Shown here piece by piece: positions 28,001 through 36,271 of a stretch of 64,000 nt of DNA; positions within the stretch are counted from its first letter, which is position 1; each line of letters starts with the position of its first letter. Source of the stretch: an uncultured Verrucomicrobiae bacterium (GTDB lineage: Bacteria > Verrucomicrobiota > Verrucomicrobiia > Limisphaerales > UBA1096); the NCBI GenBank assembly GCA_937770485.1, contig CALJHX010000022.1:24059-88058 (forward strand), given 5' to 3'. Both the position numbers and the translations under genes were made by a program. The notes beneath the pieces were generated by a model. That model was not told the DNA's origin. It was given only the letters and a program-made list of their open reading frames with translations, and did not search any database.

Positions 28001-31000
28001 CCCCGGTCACCGGCACCTCGAGCAGTCGCTGCGTGCGGCCAGGCGCGGTCCAGAATCGTTGCGTGATTTTGTGCCGATGCTCGACCTCGACGAAGGCGCG
28101 GCCCGTGTCGTAGCCGGTTCCCCAAAGCAGCCGAAACGTCTCGCCCGGCTCGAGGCTGTTTTGCTCGGCTGCCACCAACTGCGGCAGGCGAATGGCCAAG
28201 CGCTTGGCCGCCGGGTCGAGTACTTGCAGCGAGTGGATCGCCTTAACCTTTTTGCCCAGACGATCTTTTGTCTCGAACACCGCGCGGTACACCCCAACCG
28301 CCAGCTTGGCCTCGGCCTTGGCCTTACCCTTGGCGTCTGTCTCGATGTCGTGCGTGGACACCGCCTGGCCAAGCGGCCACGTCTCCGGGTTGGTGCCATC
28401 TAGCTTCGGCTTGACTGCCCTTGACGAAGTGGAGGCGCCGACCAGTCTCGCCCGCTTGACTGTCTCCGGTTGCTCGACCAAGTGAATGGTTAACTTGCCC
28501 TTGGCCGACTCCGGTGCGCCGGCGAGTGACTGTGTTGTGATACTGAACTCCACCGGCTTGGCCACCTTCTGCCAGGCGTCTGCCGTCATCGTTGCCTTTA
28601 GGGTGGTGTAGCCTACCGGCACATTCGTGGTGTCGCTGCGCGTCTCGCCGCTGCCGTCCGTCACGTCGGCGACGACGCGGTAAATGAAAGTTGGCTCACT
28701 CTCCTCCGGCACGGCGTCGTCCGGCTCGGCTTCGAACTCAATGACAAACGAGCCGTCCGGTTGGGTCTCGAATGTGCCGTGCGCGATCTGCCGCTGCTGC
28801 GACCGAACCGGCCCGCCACCCCAGTAATGCCAGCGCCACCAGACCGGCCAGCGTGACTGCCGGGTGATGCGAAACTTACCCTTGGCCGAGCCGATCGGCG
28901 CGCCGGTGTAATCGGTGGCTTTGCCGTTGAGTCGGACGGTCTCACCGAGCCTGGGTGACTGCTCCGGCTTACCCAGATCGAGGAGAAACTTGGGCCGCTT
29001 GTACTCCTCCACACGAAAGCTGCCCTGTCCGCGTGGCGCCGCAGTAGTCGCGATTCGGTAGTGGCCGGTGAGTCGGTTTTTTGGTCCGGTGAAGCTCCCG
29101 GAGAAGGAGCCGTAACCGTTGCTCTTCACGTCGAGTTGCTCGACTTCCTCATTATTAGGATCGCGCAGTACGACCTTCAAGTTGCGGCCCTGAATGGCCT
29201 TGTAATCATCCTTGGCATGATTCCACGCGAGGGCGATGCCTTTGAATTGAATTGTTTGGCCGGGTCGATAGATCGCGCGGTCGGTGAAAAACATCACTGA
29301 CTCCTGCGGCTTAGGCTGTTGCACGGTGCCGCCCCAGTAATTATTTCGCCCGGTCGTGCCGACTTGTCTTCCATTGTGCTGCGTGAGGAAAAACCCTTGG
29401 TATTGGTTTTTGTCTTTTTGAAAACTGAACATTCCTGACTCATCTGTGGCGTCCGTTATTTTCGTGTATTTGCCACGATTGTTTCGCAGCCAGGCGTCCA
29501 CTTGCGCACCGGGGATAGGCTTGCCGGAATTACCCTCGACGACGAAGCCCTCGAGCCTGTTCGCCCTCGAGCGGATCACCAATCCCAACTCACTGATCCA
29601 GACGGTCGAGTAGTTCATACGGTTGTCTTTTTCGGAAAACGTGGCCTCCGCGCTGGAGACGAGAAAATAAAAACCCGGCTTCACATCGGTTGGCACGGTG
29701 AAACGTTCCGTGCGCTGCTTATAGTCGTCGGTTGTCGGCAGGCCGTGCTGCCACGACTTGACCGGCTTGCGTTTAAGCAACGATCGGCGATCCTCCTGCC
29801 GTGACAGGCGAAATTGTTTTTCGCGCAGCTTGTTCCAGTCGGCAGGCACAAGCCGGAAGTGCGCTCCAGTGATGTTGCGGTACGTGACGGCAAGCTCCGG
29901 CCACGGCGCGTTCCAGATCGACTCCACCTCGACGAAAATCGACTTGGCCTCAATTTGCGCGACGAGGTTTTGGCAATGGGTACCGCCCCGGGATTCGGGG
30001 AATGCATCGTGCCCGGCGATCGCCACGCGCCGTGCCTCCACGGAGTCGCCGTCGGCGTGTAGCGTCTGCGCCCAGTGATACCGCGCCCAGGCCGAGAGTG
30101 GCCCCGACTCGCGCTCGACCAGCGACTGCATCGCCTCTATGAAACGATCGTTCGTGCCGTCACCGGTGGCGATGCGTTTGCCATGCAGCAGTCGCAAAAT
30201 GTCGGTGTCGTTGAGCGCCGAGGAGTCGGCCTCGTCCAGGTGAAACCGCAGCACATCCTGATATAATCGAACAGCCTTGAACTGGGGCGACTCTGTGTCG
30301 GTCGTCTGCGGTACCCACGCGAGAAACTTATCCAGCGGGCCAAGCAGCGGGTCGCTTGCTCTTACTTCAAACGCATCTTCCGGCTTGGCCGCCGCGAACT
30401 CGCCGGACGAGTAAAAGCCAAGCGCTTCGTGCGCGATGAAGTCGTACAACGTCGGCCGGTAATGCTCCGGCAAAGTCGGCTTGGTCAACAGGTCGGCGAA
30501 GTCGGTGGAGGGAATCGCCTTGAGTCGGCCATCGGCGAGGGCGTTGGTGAAGTGCAGATCGATCTCGCGATAAAGCCGGGGCAGATCCCAAGTCGTGAAA
30601 TCGTCGCCGAGCGGCTGCGCGGTGGTGCTGCGCTGCAGGAAGCGATAGCGGTTCGCGCGGAAGTATTGCCAGTACCAGTGGCCAAGAATGGTCTCCAGCA
30701 GCGGCTTGGCCTCGTCGGGGGTCTTCTCGAGTTCGGCCCGGAGGCGAGTGATTTTTTCCTCCGGCTTGTTGCCCTGAACCGTGCCCTCGTGCGAGATGCG
30801 CTTGGCCAGGGCCTTGATCGCCTCAGCGTGCTGGCCGTCCCGCATTGCTGAGTCGTAGATCAGTTGCAGCTTGGCTGCCGCTGTCTTAGGCAGTCCTTTC
30901 TTCTCCGCGTCAGCGACCTCCCCCCACAATGCTTGGCGATCTGCTGGTTGTGCCTGCGCAAAAACCAGCCCAAAGGCCAACGTTAAAAAAACACCCTGTA

Positions 31001-31007
31001 ACCTCAT
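25044..31007 (-). CDS. Bacterial alpha-2-macroglobulin with intact thioester motif
   Basis: The 1987-residue protein has a signal peptide (MRLQGVFLTLAFGLVFAQAQ, about 1-20). The macroglobulin-like beta domains are visible at FTDRAIYRPGQTIQFKGIAL and elsewhere. A bait-like/linker region precedes the alpha-2-macroglobulin signature. The thioester-forming motif is CTEQ at Cys1454-Gln1457 in PHECTEQTFNRLYANTL. Next comes the helical thioester domain with GGWPWMPGGRSNDYITLYV. This class is periplasmic and traps attacking proteases. In many bacteria it sits beside pbpC, which is absent here; the first 400 residues with helical charged repeats are long for the family. It is single on its strand, divergent from the serine hydrolase at 31129. 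Confidence 0.88.
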   Translation of the reverse strand: MRLQGVFLTLAFGLVFAQAQPADRQALWGEVADAEKKGLPKTAAAKLQLIYDSAMRDGQHAEAIKALAKRISHEGTVQGNKPEEKITRLRAELEKTPDEAKPLLETILGHWYWQYFRANRYRFLQRSTTAQPLGDDFTTWDLPRLYREIDLHFTNALADGRLKAIPSTDFADLLTKPTLPEHYRPTLYDFIAHEALGFYSSGEFAAAKPEDAFEVRASDPLLGPLDKFLAWVPQTTDTESPQFKAVRLYQDVLRFHLDEADSSALNDTDILRLLHGKRIATGDGTNDRFIEAMQSLVERESGPLSAWARYHWAQTLHADGDSVEARRVAIAGHDAFPESRGGTHCQNLVAQIEAKSIFVEVESIWNAPWPELAVTYRNITGAHFRLVPADWNKLREKQFRLSRQEDRRSLLKRKPVKSWQHGLPTTDDYKQRTERFTVPTDVKPGFYFLVSSAEATFSEKDNRMNYSTVWISELGLVIRSRANRLEGFVVEGNSGKPIPGAQVDAWLRNNRGKYTKITDATDESGMFSFQKDKNQYQGFFLTQHNGRQVGTTGRNNYWGGTVQQPKPQESVMFFTDRAIYRPGQTIQFKGIALAWNHAKDDYKAIQGRNLKVVLRDPNNEEVEQLDVKSNGYGSFSGSFTGPKNRLTGHYRIATTAAPRGQGSFRVEEYKRPKFLLDLGKPEQSPRLGETVRLNGKATDYTGAPIGSAKGKFRITRQSRWPVWWRWHYWGGGPVRSQQRQIAHGTFETQPDGSFVIEFEAEPDDAVPEESEPTFIYRVVADVTDGSGETRSDTTNVPVGYTTLKATMTADAWQKVAKPVEFSITTQSLAGAPESAKGKLTIHLVEQPETVKRARLVGASTSSRAVKPKLDGTNPETWPLGQAVSTHDIETDAKGKAKAEAKLAVGVYRAVFETKDRLGKKVKAIHSLQVLDPAAKRLAIRLPQLVAAEQNSLEPGETFRLLWGTGYDTGRAFVEVEHRHKITQRFWTAPGRTQRLLEVPVTGEMRGGFSVHVTQVRENRMLQRTHHVTVPWSNMKLNVKWERFVSKLRPGQEETWTATITGPDAEKAVAEMVATLYDASLDAFAPHHWQRQFGIYRHDYSSAHSTFANNGHSLGGLLGSWGRKTVNIPSYLYRAFPAEITRWYSNRIRARGGRLGMEMNRSNAFFSAPGSPVAEADSAMKSAVQVQKKASFGALEDGAGALAKVDNSPVGIPKPDSTVVPIRKNLNETAFFFPHLISSEAGEVKLSFTMPEALTEWKLMAFAHDAKTRSGYLDGKAVTSLDLMVRPNPPRFLREGDALEFTTRVINTGETKRVGSVKLNLQNAETEASANALLGNTSPEQKFAIPAGESRSFSWRLTVPDGAPTLVYQVTASAGDQGDGEENYLPVLSRHILVTESLPLPIRDKGTKKFRFDKLIASGESDTLRHQSLTVQVASNPAWYAVLALPYLMEYPHECTEQTFNRLYANTLARHIAKSDPRIRRVFDLWKGTDALDSPLEKNEELKSLLLLETPWVREAKNESQARRNVGILFDKNRLDSETKRLLDQLARAQNADGGWPWMPGGRSNDYITLYVTTGFARLRHLGVEGVPVTQAVKALGRLDGWIKKRYDRIVENKTLDGNHLSSTIALYLYCRSFYLKDRPVGQAHKTAFDYFVGQAQKHWLKVGSRQSQAHVAIALHRLGDRQVPGDVIKSILEHSVTNEELGMFWRDTEHSWWWYRAPIETQAMMIEAFNEITADKDAVRECQIWLIKQKQTQAWKTTKATADAVYSILLGGDNLLASTKLVEVSLGGETVKPENVEAGTGFYQHKFDRGDIKSALGQVEMTKHDAGVAWGSVYWQYLEDLAKVTPHEATPLNLSKEIYVRENTKSGQVLKPIGSDLEPGDELVVRLVLRTNRDMEFVHMNDQRGSGTEPVNVLSGHRYRDGLAYYESTRDASSHFFIDYLPKGTYVFEYPVKVFHRGRYQSGIANIQSMYAPEFNSHSASQWLEVK

Positions 31008-31128
31008 GATCAGAAACTCGCCAATATTAAGATGCGCTTTCGAGCCGAAACCTTAGGCATTGATTTGCCACTTAGCCAAGCAGGAGTTGCGATTTGTTTT
31101 GTTTGTTTGGATGTCAGGAGGTAGTTTA

Positions 31129-32385
31129 ATGGGACACAATATGAAGCTTCGGTGTTATTTCCTGTTTTGCTTGTGGGTATTTGGGTTCAACGGCGTCGGC
31201 GTAGAACTAGGACAGGGGACATTCCGCGCCGTTCAAGATCCCGCCAAGTTTGGCTTTGATCCCGCCAAGCTGAATGCCATCCATGAATTGCAAAAAAAAT
31301 TCATTGCCGATGAAGTGTGCCTTTCCAACGTCGCGCTTTTGGCCAGTGGTGGCAAAGTAGTTTACCATCGTGCCGCCAATTCAAAATTTCCTGGTGATCG
31401 GCCGATCACGGAAAATACTGTGTTTCCCATCTGGTCAATGTCCAAGCCGATCACGAGCGTGGCTGCAATGATTCTTCATGAGCGAGGCGCATTCAAACTG
31501 GACGACTCTGTTTCAACGATCATTCCACAGTTGTCGAAACTGCGAGTCAAGGCTGGGGGTGGCAAAACCGAGCCGTTGAAAAAACAAATTACCTATCGTG
31601 ATCTGCTGCGGCACTCCTCTGGTTTTGCAGGTTACGATGGTTCATTCGATCAGAAGGGTACTTGGAAAGAGGTTATAGAACTCGACAGTCTGGTCGAGTT
31701 GATCGATCTGCTGGAGGTCAAGCCCATCGAACATCAGCCCGGTAAAAAACATACCTATGGCCTTAGCACCGCCGTGATGGGGCGGGCAATCGAGATTCTG
31801 TCAGGTCAACCGTTCGACAAGTTTTTGGAAAGGGAAATTTTCAAGCCACTTGGTATGGAGCATACCCGTTTTTATCTCACCGAGCAGGATCGTGAACGCT
31901 TTCAACCATTGTTTGTGAAACTCAAAGGCAAGTTTCGCCCCGGAACACCGGTCGAGGATGAGCTTTATTACGCCCCCCAAAGTTCCCTCTTTCTCGGAGG
32001 TGAAGGACTCGTTTCGACGCTCGGTGACTATGGACGGTTCTGCCAGATGCTGGTCGATCGCGGCAAGGCACCCAACGGCAAACAGATCATATTGCCCAAG
32101 ACACTCGACCTAATGTTAAGCGATCAACTGGAGGGTATACCCGGCTATGGAGATACCCGCAAAGGTTATGCCTTTGGGCTCGGGTTTTACTTCTTGGAAG
32201 ACACAAAAAAAGAGGGGCAAAATTCGCCCGACGGCATTTTTGGCTGGGGTGGATACCATACCACTCATTTTTGGATCGATCCCAAGAACAAACTTTATGC
32301 CGTCTTCATGGCCCGACTTTATCCCTACAATGGCAAGACCCAGACCGAGTTTCGGAAGGCTGTGTATGAGGCTCTTAAGTATTAG
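31129..32385 (+). CDS. Beta-lactamase-like serine hydrolase (class C/EstB type)
   Basis: The 418-residue protein has an N-terminal hydrophobic leader (about 6-25) and the beta-lactamase/transpeptidase fold. The nucleophile motif is SMSK (Ser103, Lys106) in FPIWSMSKPITSVAAMILHE. A later Tyr in KHTYGLSTAVMGRAIEIL fits the second active-site block. SSLFLGGEGLVSTLGDYGRF and the C-terminal HTTHFWIDP (in place of the KTG triad) are typical of esterase-like members. The start at 31129 is set by AGGAGG at 31116-31121, seven bases upstream. The gene lies in a visibly lower-GC segment that has no exact copy of the window's palindrome. Confidence 0.85.
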   Translation: MGHNMKLRCYFLFCLWVFGFNGVGVELGQGTFRAVQDPAKFGFDPAKLNAIHELQKKFIADEVCLSNVALLASGGKVVYHRAANSKFPGDRPITENTVFPIWSMSKPITSVAAMILHERGAFKLDDSVSTIIPQLSKLRVKAGGGKTEPLKKQITYRDLLRHSSGFAGYDGSFDQKGTWKEVIELDSLVELIDLLEVKPIEHQPGKKHTYGLSTAVMGRAIEILSGQPFDKFLEREIFKPLGMEHTRFYLTEQDRERFQPLFVKLKGKFRPGTPVEDELYYAPQSSLFLGGEGLVSTLGDYGRFCQMLVDRGKAPNGKQIILPKTLDLMLSDQLEGIPGYGDTRKGYAFGLGFYFLEDTKKEGQNSPDGIFGWGGYHTTHFWIDPKNKLYAVFMARLYPYNGKTQTEFRKAVYEALKY

Positions 32386-32564
32386 CTTTATATCCCGCTT
32401 AATAATCCCGTTGTGAAAAACAAAGAGGCCATCGCCAATCCTGAAAGATTCGAACTGTTTCGGAATCTTGAGGCTCTGATACTGTGAGTATGTGGCTCCA
32501 CTTTTTTCGGTTTGCCTACATCAAGACCCTGGGCCGGTTTTGAAGTTAAACCGGCAGCACATTC

Positions 32565-34100
32565 ATGGAACCTGAAGAGCCTAAGATTGATTGGTTTATT
32601 TTTACTACAACGGGAATTGTGATTGCCGTTGTCACGCTATTGTTGCTTCTAGCCCCACAGGCCAGCCAAGACGCAATCACATGGACATTATCTTTTATTA
32701 CGGGCAAAACCGGTTTGATCTACATCTGGTTCGGCATCGGCGTAATGTTTTTTCTGCTGCTCGTTGCACTTGGACCATTCGGGCCCATCACGCTTGGCCC
32801 ATCAAATGAGCGCCCTGAACATTCAACATTAAGCTGGATAGCTATGTTGTTTTCGACCGGTATTGGCACTGCGATACTTTACTGGGGTACGATTGAATGG
32901 GTTGAGTACTATGAGAACCCCCCTTTTGAGATTGAACCACGCTCGGAAGAAGCGTTGAAATGGTCAACCTCATACGGAATGTTTCACTGGGGTATCATCG
33001 GTTGGTCACTCTATTGCCTGCCATCGGTTTGCCTTGGTTACGCGTATCATGTTCGTAATGAATCATCATTGAACCTTTCTTCTGCGTGTCGACCAATCTT
33101 GCGTGGCAGCACCCGGAAAGTGCCTGGCAGGGTCATTGATATTTTGTTCATGGTTGGCCTTCTGGGTTCGGCAACAACAGGCATCGGTCTGACCACACCG
33201 TTGATCACCGAATCGTTTGGTGCGTTTTTCGGCGTGGAACAATCGTTCGAACTCACCCTTGGCGCTCTTGCCTTGGTTGTAGCCATAATCGCGCTGAGTG
33301 TCTACGTCGGTTTGGAGCGCGGAATCAAGCAGTTATCGAACATAAATATCGTTCTGATATTCATGCTCATGGGGATGATTGTTGCCTGGGGTCCGGCGAA
33401 ATACATTGCGAGGCAAGGTCTTGATAGTCTGCTTTTCATGATGACCCATTTGCCAGAAATGAGTGGTGTGGGTTATCCGGCACACAACAAAGCATTCACT
33501 GAAAAATGGACAGTTTTTTATTGGGCATGGTGGCTGTCCCTCGGGCCATTTGTGGGAATGTTCATCTGCAAGATTTCACGTGGCCGAACATTACGCCAAT
33601 TGATCCTGGGGGTTTTGTTTTTTGGGACGCTTGGCTGCACCATCTGCTTCATGATTCTTGGCAGTTACTCGCTATACCTTGAGCAGGAACAAGGAATAAA
33701 AATCATTGAGGCCTTTAAGCAGAACAAGCATGCGGCTGTGATTCAGGTGATAACATCACTACCGCTGGGCCAATGGAGTCTGCCACTCTTTTTTTTGCTT
33801 TGTGTCTCATTTGCGGCGACAACCTATGATTCTGCGTCCTACACCTTGGCCGCCGCTGCCACAAGAAAGCTCAAACCTAGCGAGCATCCCGCCCGCTGGC
33901 ATCGGGTAGTCTGGGCGATTGGGCTGGGAGTATTGCCACTTGTTATATTGTCACTCGGTCGGTTGACTGGAAACGAAAAGCAAAAGGACGTGCTTGAATT
34001 ATTGCAAACAGCCTCTGTCGTGGTTTCGCTTCCCATTCTCTTTATCGGGGTGATGATGGCTGTCTCACTGACGATCCTGCTTTTCAGGCACAATAAATAA
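32565..34100 (+). CDS. BCCT-family transporter (betaine/choline/carnitine type)
   Basis: The 511-residue protein has twelve membrane helices. It shows the family's features: STGIGTAILYWGTIEWVEYY in helix 3, FHWGIIGWSLYCLPSVCLGY, and the characteristic WAWWLSLGPFVGMFICKISR with GRTLRQ near 325-350. BCCT proteins import betaine, choline, carnitine or related zwitterions with Na+ or H+, often for osmotic stress. The exact substrate is not certain. The preceding 179-base gap contains no gene. The nearby aldehyde dehydrogenase is too far to be the same operon. Confidence 0.9.
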   Translation: MEPEEPKIDWFIFTTTGIVIAVVTLLLLLAPQASQDAITWTLSFITGKTGLIYIWFGIGVMFFLLLVALGPFGPITLGPSNERPEHSTLSWIAMLFSTGIGTAILYWGTIEWVEYYENPPFEIEPRSEEALKWSTSYGMFHWGIIGWSLYCLPSVCLGYAYHVRNESSLNLSSACRPILRGSTRKVPGRVIDILFMVGLLGSATTGIGLTTPLITESFGAFFGVEQSFELTLGALALVVAIIALSVYVGLERGIKQLSNINIVLIFMLMGMIVAWGPAKYIARQGLDSLLFMMTHLPEMSGVGYPAHNKAFTEKWTVFYWAWWLSLGPFVGMFICKISRGRTLRQLILGVLFFGTLGCTICFMILGSYSLYLEQEQGIKIIEAFKQNKHAAVIQVITSLPLGQWSLPLFFLLCVSFAATTYDSASYTLAAAATRKLKPSEHPARWHRVVWAIGLGVLPLVILSLGRLTGNEKQKDVLELLQTASVVVSLPILFIGVMMAVSLTILLFRHNK

Positions 34101-34285
34101 TGGAGTCGGAATAGTTGCCGGCTTGTTTCGATCCTGCTTGATCAAGCGTTAATTCCATTCGGTGGCTAATTTTCTGGATTGATGATTACCATCATACAGG
34201 TACACAATATGCCGATTAACAGAAGAGCCCACCTGTAATAGAAACGTTTCCCGGTCGGTTGGTTGATTGGAGTTGGACGGTTACA

Positions 34286-34326
34286 GGTGGTCTGCTATTT
34301 GTTAACGCACTTCAGGCTCATGAAAC
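34286..34326 (+). repeat. Leader cassette before ankyrin lipoprotein, copy 1
   Basis: The block from GGTGGTCTGC to CAGGCTCATGAAAC is related to 35180-35219 (roughly 70% identical, ending in CAGGCTYATGAAAC). It covers the region just before the start codon of two unrelated secreted products. It probably carries a ribosome-binding or translational leader that has been duplicated along with the signal sequence. Confidence 0.5.
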
Positions 34327-34787
34327 TCATCATAACAACAATTGCAGCTATGCTGTTGGCGGGGTGTGGGACGACAACCGCGATATTAATTCACAAGGCC
34401 GCCTTTGATGGAAACATCAAAGCTGTGAAACGACACCTGGATGCCGGTGTGGATGCGAATGCGCAGACTAGGTCGGAAAACACCCCTTTGCATGCGGCGG
34501 CTTATCGGGGGCATACCGAGGTTGTTGAGTTGCTTATTGCCCATGGTGCGGATGTCAACTCAAGGGATGTGCGAGGCTGGATTCCATTGCATGCGGCGGT
34601 TGATCAGGGTCACGTGGAAACTGGCGAACTGCTCATTGCCAAAGGCGCGGATTTGAATGCCAGAATAAAGGGTGGCGGCTATACCGTGCTGGATTTAGCC
34701 AATCTGAAAGAACAAATTGAACTCGCCGGTCTCCTGCGCAAATACGGAGCCAGGACGGTTGAAGAATTGAAAGCTGAAGGGAGATGA
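34320..34787 (+). CDS. Ankyrin-repeat lipoprotein
   Basis: From the ATG at 34320 the product has 155 residues. The leader MKLIITTIAAMLLAGCG ends in a lipobox with Cys16. Three ankyrin repeats follow, one at residues 37-69 (NTPLHAAAYRGHTEVVELLI with AHGADVNSRD), one at 70-102 (GWIPLHAAVDQGHVETGELL with AKGADLNAR) and a partial one. Ankyrin repeats bind other proteins; in this lipoprotein they would face the periplasm or outside. Its TGA overlaps the ATG of the next, broken paralogue (ATGA). The upstream 57 bases in frame are not part of the protein: the leader cassette and the conserved signal start at 34320. Confidence 0.8.
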   Translation: MKLIITTIAAMLLAGCGTTTAILIHKAAFDGNIKAVKRHLDAGVDANAQTRSENTPLHAAAYRGHTEVVELLIAHGADVNSRDVRGWIPLHAAVDQGHVETGELLIAKGADLNARIKGGGYTVLDLANLKEQIELAGLLRKYGARTVEELKAEGR

Positions 34788-35104
34788 AACACCTCCTAAT
34801 CACAATCGCAGCAGTGCTGTTGGTGGGGTGTGGGCCGTCGGTTCCAGATGTTTCAATCTACGATGCAGTCGAAGACGGTAATATTGCTGTTGTCAAAGAG
34901 CACTTGGCCGCTGGCACGGATGTAAACTAAAAAGACAAGGATGGATGGACTCCCCTGCACGAAGCCGCTTCTGAGGGACACAACAAAATTATCGAACTCC
35001 TGGTCGCCAAGGGAGCTGATGGCGAAATACCGGTTGATGCAGTAGCAAACCCCGAGACCACCGACTTCCTCCGCAAACTCGGAGGCAAGACAGGTGCGGA
35101 GTGA
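34784..35104 (+). pseudogene. Ankyrin lipoprotein paralogue with an in-frame stop
   Basis: The frame from the ATG at 34784 encodes a leader MKHLLITIAAVLLVGCG and the start of an ankyrin repeat (AVEDGNIAVVKEHLAAG, TDVN). A TAA at 34928-34930 stops it after 48 codons. The same frame then resumes with [20 protein letters not shown] and [11 protein letters not shown] through to TGA at 35102. A codon such as GCA or GCC at the TAA position would make a standard [13 protein letters not shown] repeat. One change (or two) therefore explains the break, so it is recent. The gene is read through by overlapping its neighbour's stop (ATGA). Confidence 0.85.
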
Positions 35105-35179
35105 AAACCGAAGGGAAATGAAACTTCCGATACCTCTCTGACCTCGCTGCCACGTTGTTGTAAGCATTGCGACGCCTAC

Positions 35180-35219
35180 GGTGGCCTGTTACGTTTGACC
35201 GGCCTCAGGCTTATGAAAC
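35180..35219 (+). repeat. Leader cassette, copy 2
   Basis: This block is related to 34286-34326 and again ends at a start ATG (35213), here of a different 41-residue product. Confidence 0.45.
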
Positions 35220-35338
35220 GCACACTGATGGCAATAACGGCCGTCTCACTTGTAGCCTCGACTGCCTTCACTGGACCGATCCACACCGCAACCGAGGAGT
35301 ATAACCTGCCTTCACAAACCCTGAGTAAGCGTCCATGA
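35213..35338 (+). CDS. Small secreted peptide (41 residues)
   Basis: The ATG at 35213 starts MKRTLMAITAVSLVASTAFT, a clear Sec signal, then a short polar tail with TATEEYNLPSQTLSKRP. It lacks the lipobox cysteine of its relatives, so it is not a lipoprotein. Its TGA overlaps the cupin's ATG (ATGA), which argues that it is translated and coupled to the cupin. The leader cassette at 35180 and the signal sequence match the ankyrin lipoprotein family, so the gene may be a truncated or rebuilt member. Function unknown. Confidence 0.5.
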   Translation: MKRTLMAITAVSLVASTAFTGPIHTATEEYNLPSQTLSKRP

Positions 35339-35700
35339 ACCACGAGGCCTTGAATATTGAAGAGAAGTTTTCAGGTTTCAGTGAACGCTGGTCGCCCCGT
35401 GTCATTGCCGAGATGAACGATTACCAGTTCAAGCTGGTGAAAGCCCAGGGGGAGTTCGTGTGGCATTCCCACGATGACACAGATGAAGCATTCATTGTCG
35501 TCAGCGGCATCCTGGACATCGAATTCAGGGATAGAAAAGTCAGGCTGGAATCCGGGGAAATGTTTGTCGTTCCAAAGGGCGTCGAGCACAGGCCGGTTGC
35601 CCGGGATGAGTGCAGACTGATGCTTGTGGAGCCCAAGAGCGTGGTTAACACGGGGGATGCGGGCGGACAATTGACAGCAGGGAATGATGTCTGGGCTTAA
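35335..35700 (+). CDS. Cupin-domain protein
   Basis: The 121-residue protein is a single-domain cupin. Motif 1 is WHSHDDTDEAF with His44, His46 and Glu51; motif 2 is GEMFVVPKGVEHRP with His85. Together they make the usual metal-binding 3-His-1-Glu site. Cupins of this size include dioxygenases, isomerases and sugar-binding enzymes, and no specific reaction can be named. No signal peptide is present, so it is cytoplasmic. It is coupled to the small secreted peptide upstream (overlap ATGA). Confidence 0.85.
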   Translation: MNHEALNIEEKFSGFSERWSPRVIAEMNDYQFKLVKAQGEFVWHSHDDTDEAFIVVSGILDIEFRDRKVRLESGEMFVVPKGVEHRPVARDECRLMLVEPKSVVNTGDAGGQLTAGNDVWA

Positions 35701-35756
35701 GTCAGACGACTGTTAATCTAACCTTGTCTCTGGCTGCTGCGATTGCGCAGCAACCT

Positions 35757-35774
35757 ACCGCTTGGCCAAGCGGT
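35757..35774. repeat. Perfect 18-base palindrome ACCGCTTGGCCAAGCGGT
   Basis: This is the longest perfect copy of the window's recurrent palindrome. It ends at the last base of the tadA gene's stop (35774) and lies between that gene and the cupin (stop 35700), which is convergent. A hairpin here could act as a bidirectional terminator, though no T-run is visible. Confidence 0.8.
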
Positions 35775-36271
35775 CAGTTTCTCTTGGCGGCTTTTTTGGC
35801 TCGCTTATCTGCGAAGAATTCTCGCAGGACGGCGGCGCATTGTTGCTCGCCGACACCGGCGGTGATGGTGCAGTGGTGGTTGAGCCCCTCGTGCTGCAGC
35901 AGGTTCATTGCGCCGCCGGCTGCTCCGCCCTTGGGGTCGGGAGCGCCGAACACCACGCGGTCGAGCCGGCAATGGACGACCGCACCGGCGCACATCGGGC
36001 ACGGCTCCTTGGTGGCGTATAGCGTGCAGCCGGTGAGCCGCCAGTTGCCGATCGCCTCCTCGGCGGCGGTGAGGGCGAGCATCTCGGCGTGCGCGGTGGC
36101 GTCCTTAAGTAGTTCCACCTGGTTGAACGCGCGAGCGATGATGCGGCCTTTGTGCACGATCACCGCGCCGACCGGCACCTCCCCGGCCTCCCACGCTTTC
36201 ATCGCCTGGCGCAGGGCTTCGCCCATGAAGTAATCGTCGCTGCTGAGGTCAATCATTGGCTCGTCAGTCAT
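35774..36271 (-). CDS. tadA: tRNA-specific adenosine deaminase (TadA)
   Basis: The 165-residue protein has the deaminase zinc site: His61-Ala-Glu63 (HAEMLAL) with Glu63 as proton shuttle, and PCPMC with Cys91 and Cys94. The surrounding ATKEPCPMCAGAVVHCRLDR and AFNQVELLKDATAHAEM match TadA, which converts adenine-34 of tRNA-Arg(ACG) to inosine. Other nucleoside deaminases share the fold, but these flanks favour TadA. The ATG at 36271 starts MTDEPMIDLSSDDYFMGEAL, a normal TadA N-terminus. It overlaps the Nudix gene by eight bases and is its downstream partner. Confidence 0.88.
   Translation of the reverse strand: MTDEPMIDLSSDDYFMGEALRQAMKAWEAGEVPVGAVIVHKGRIIARAFNQVELLKDATAHAEMLALTAAEEAIGNWRLTGCTLYATKEPCPMCAGAVVHCRLDRVVFGAPDPKGGAAGGAMNLLQHEGLNHHCTITAGVGEQQCAAVLREFFADKRAKKAAKRN

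Noticed and set aside
6153..34100. Betaine pathway from the aldehyde dehydrogenase and the BCCT transporter
   Set aside because: The genes are 25 kb apart on opposite strands with other operons between. The substrate specificity of neither is shown by sequence.
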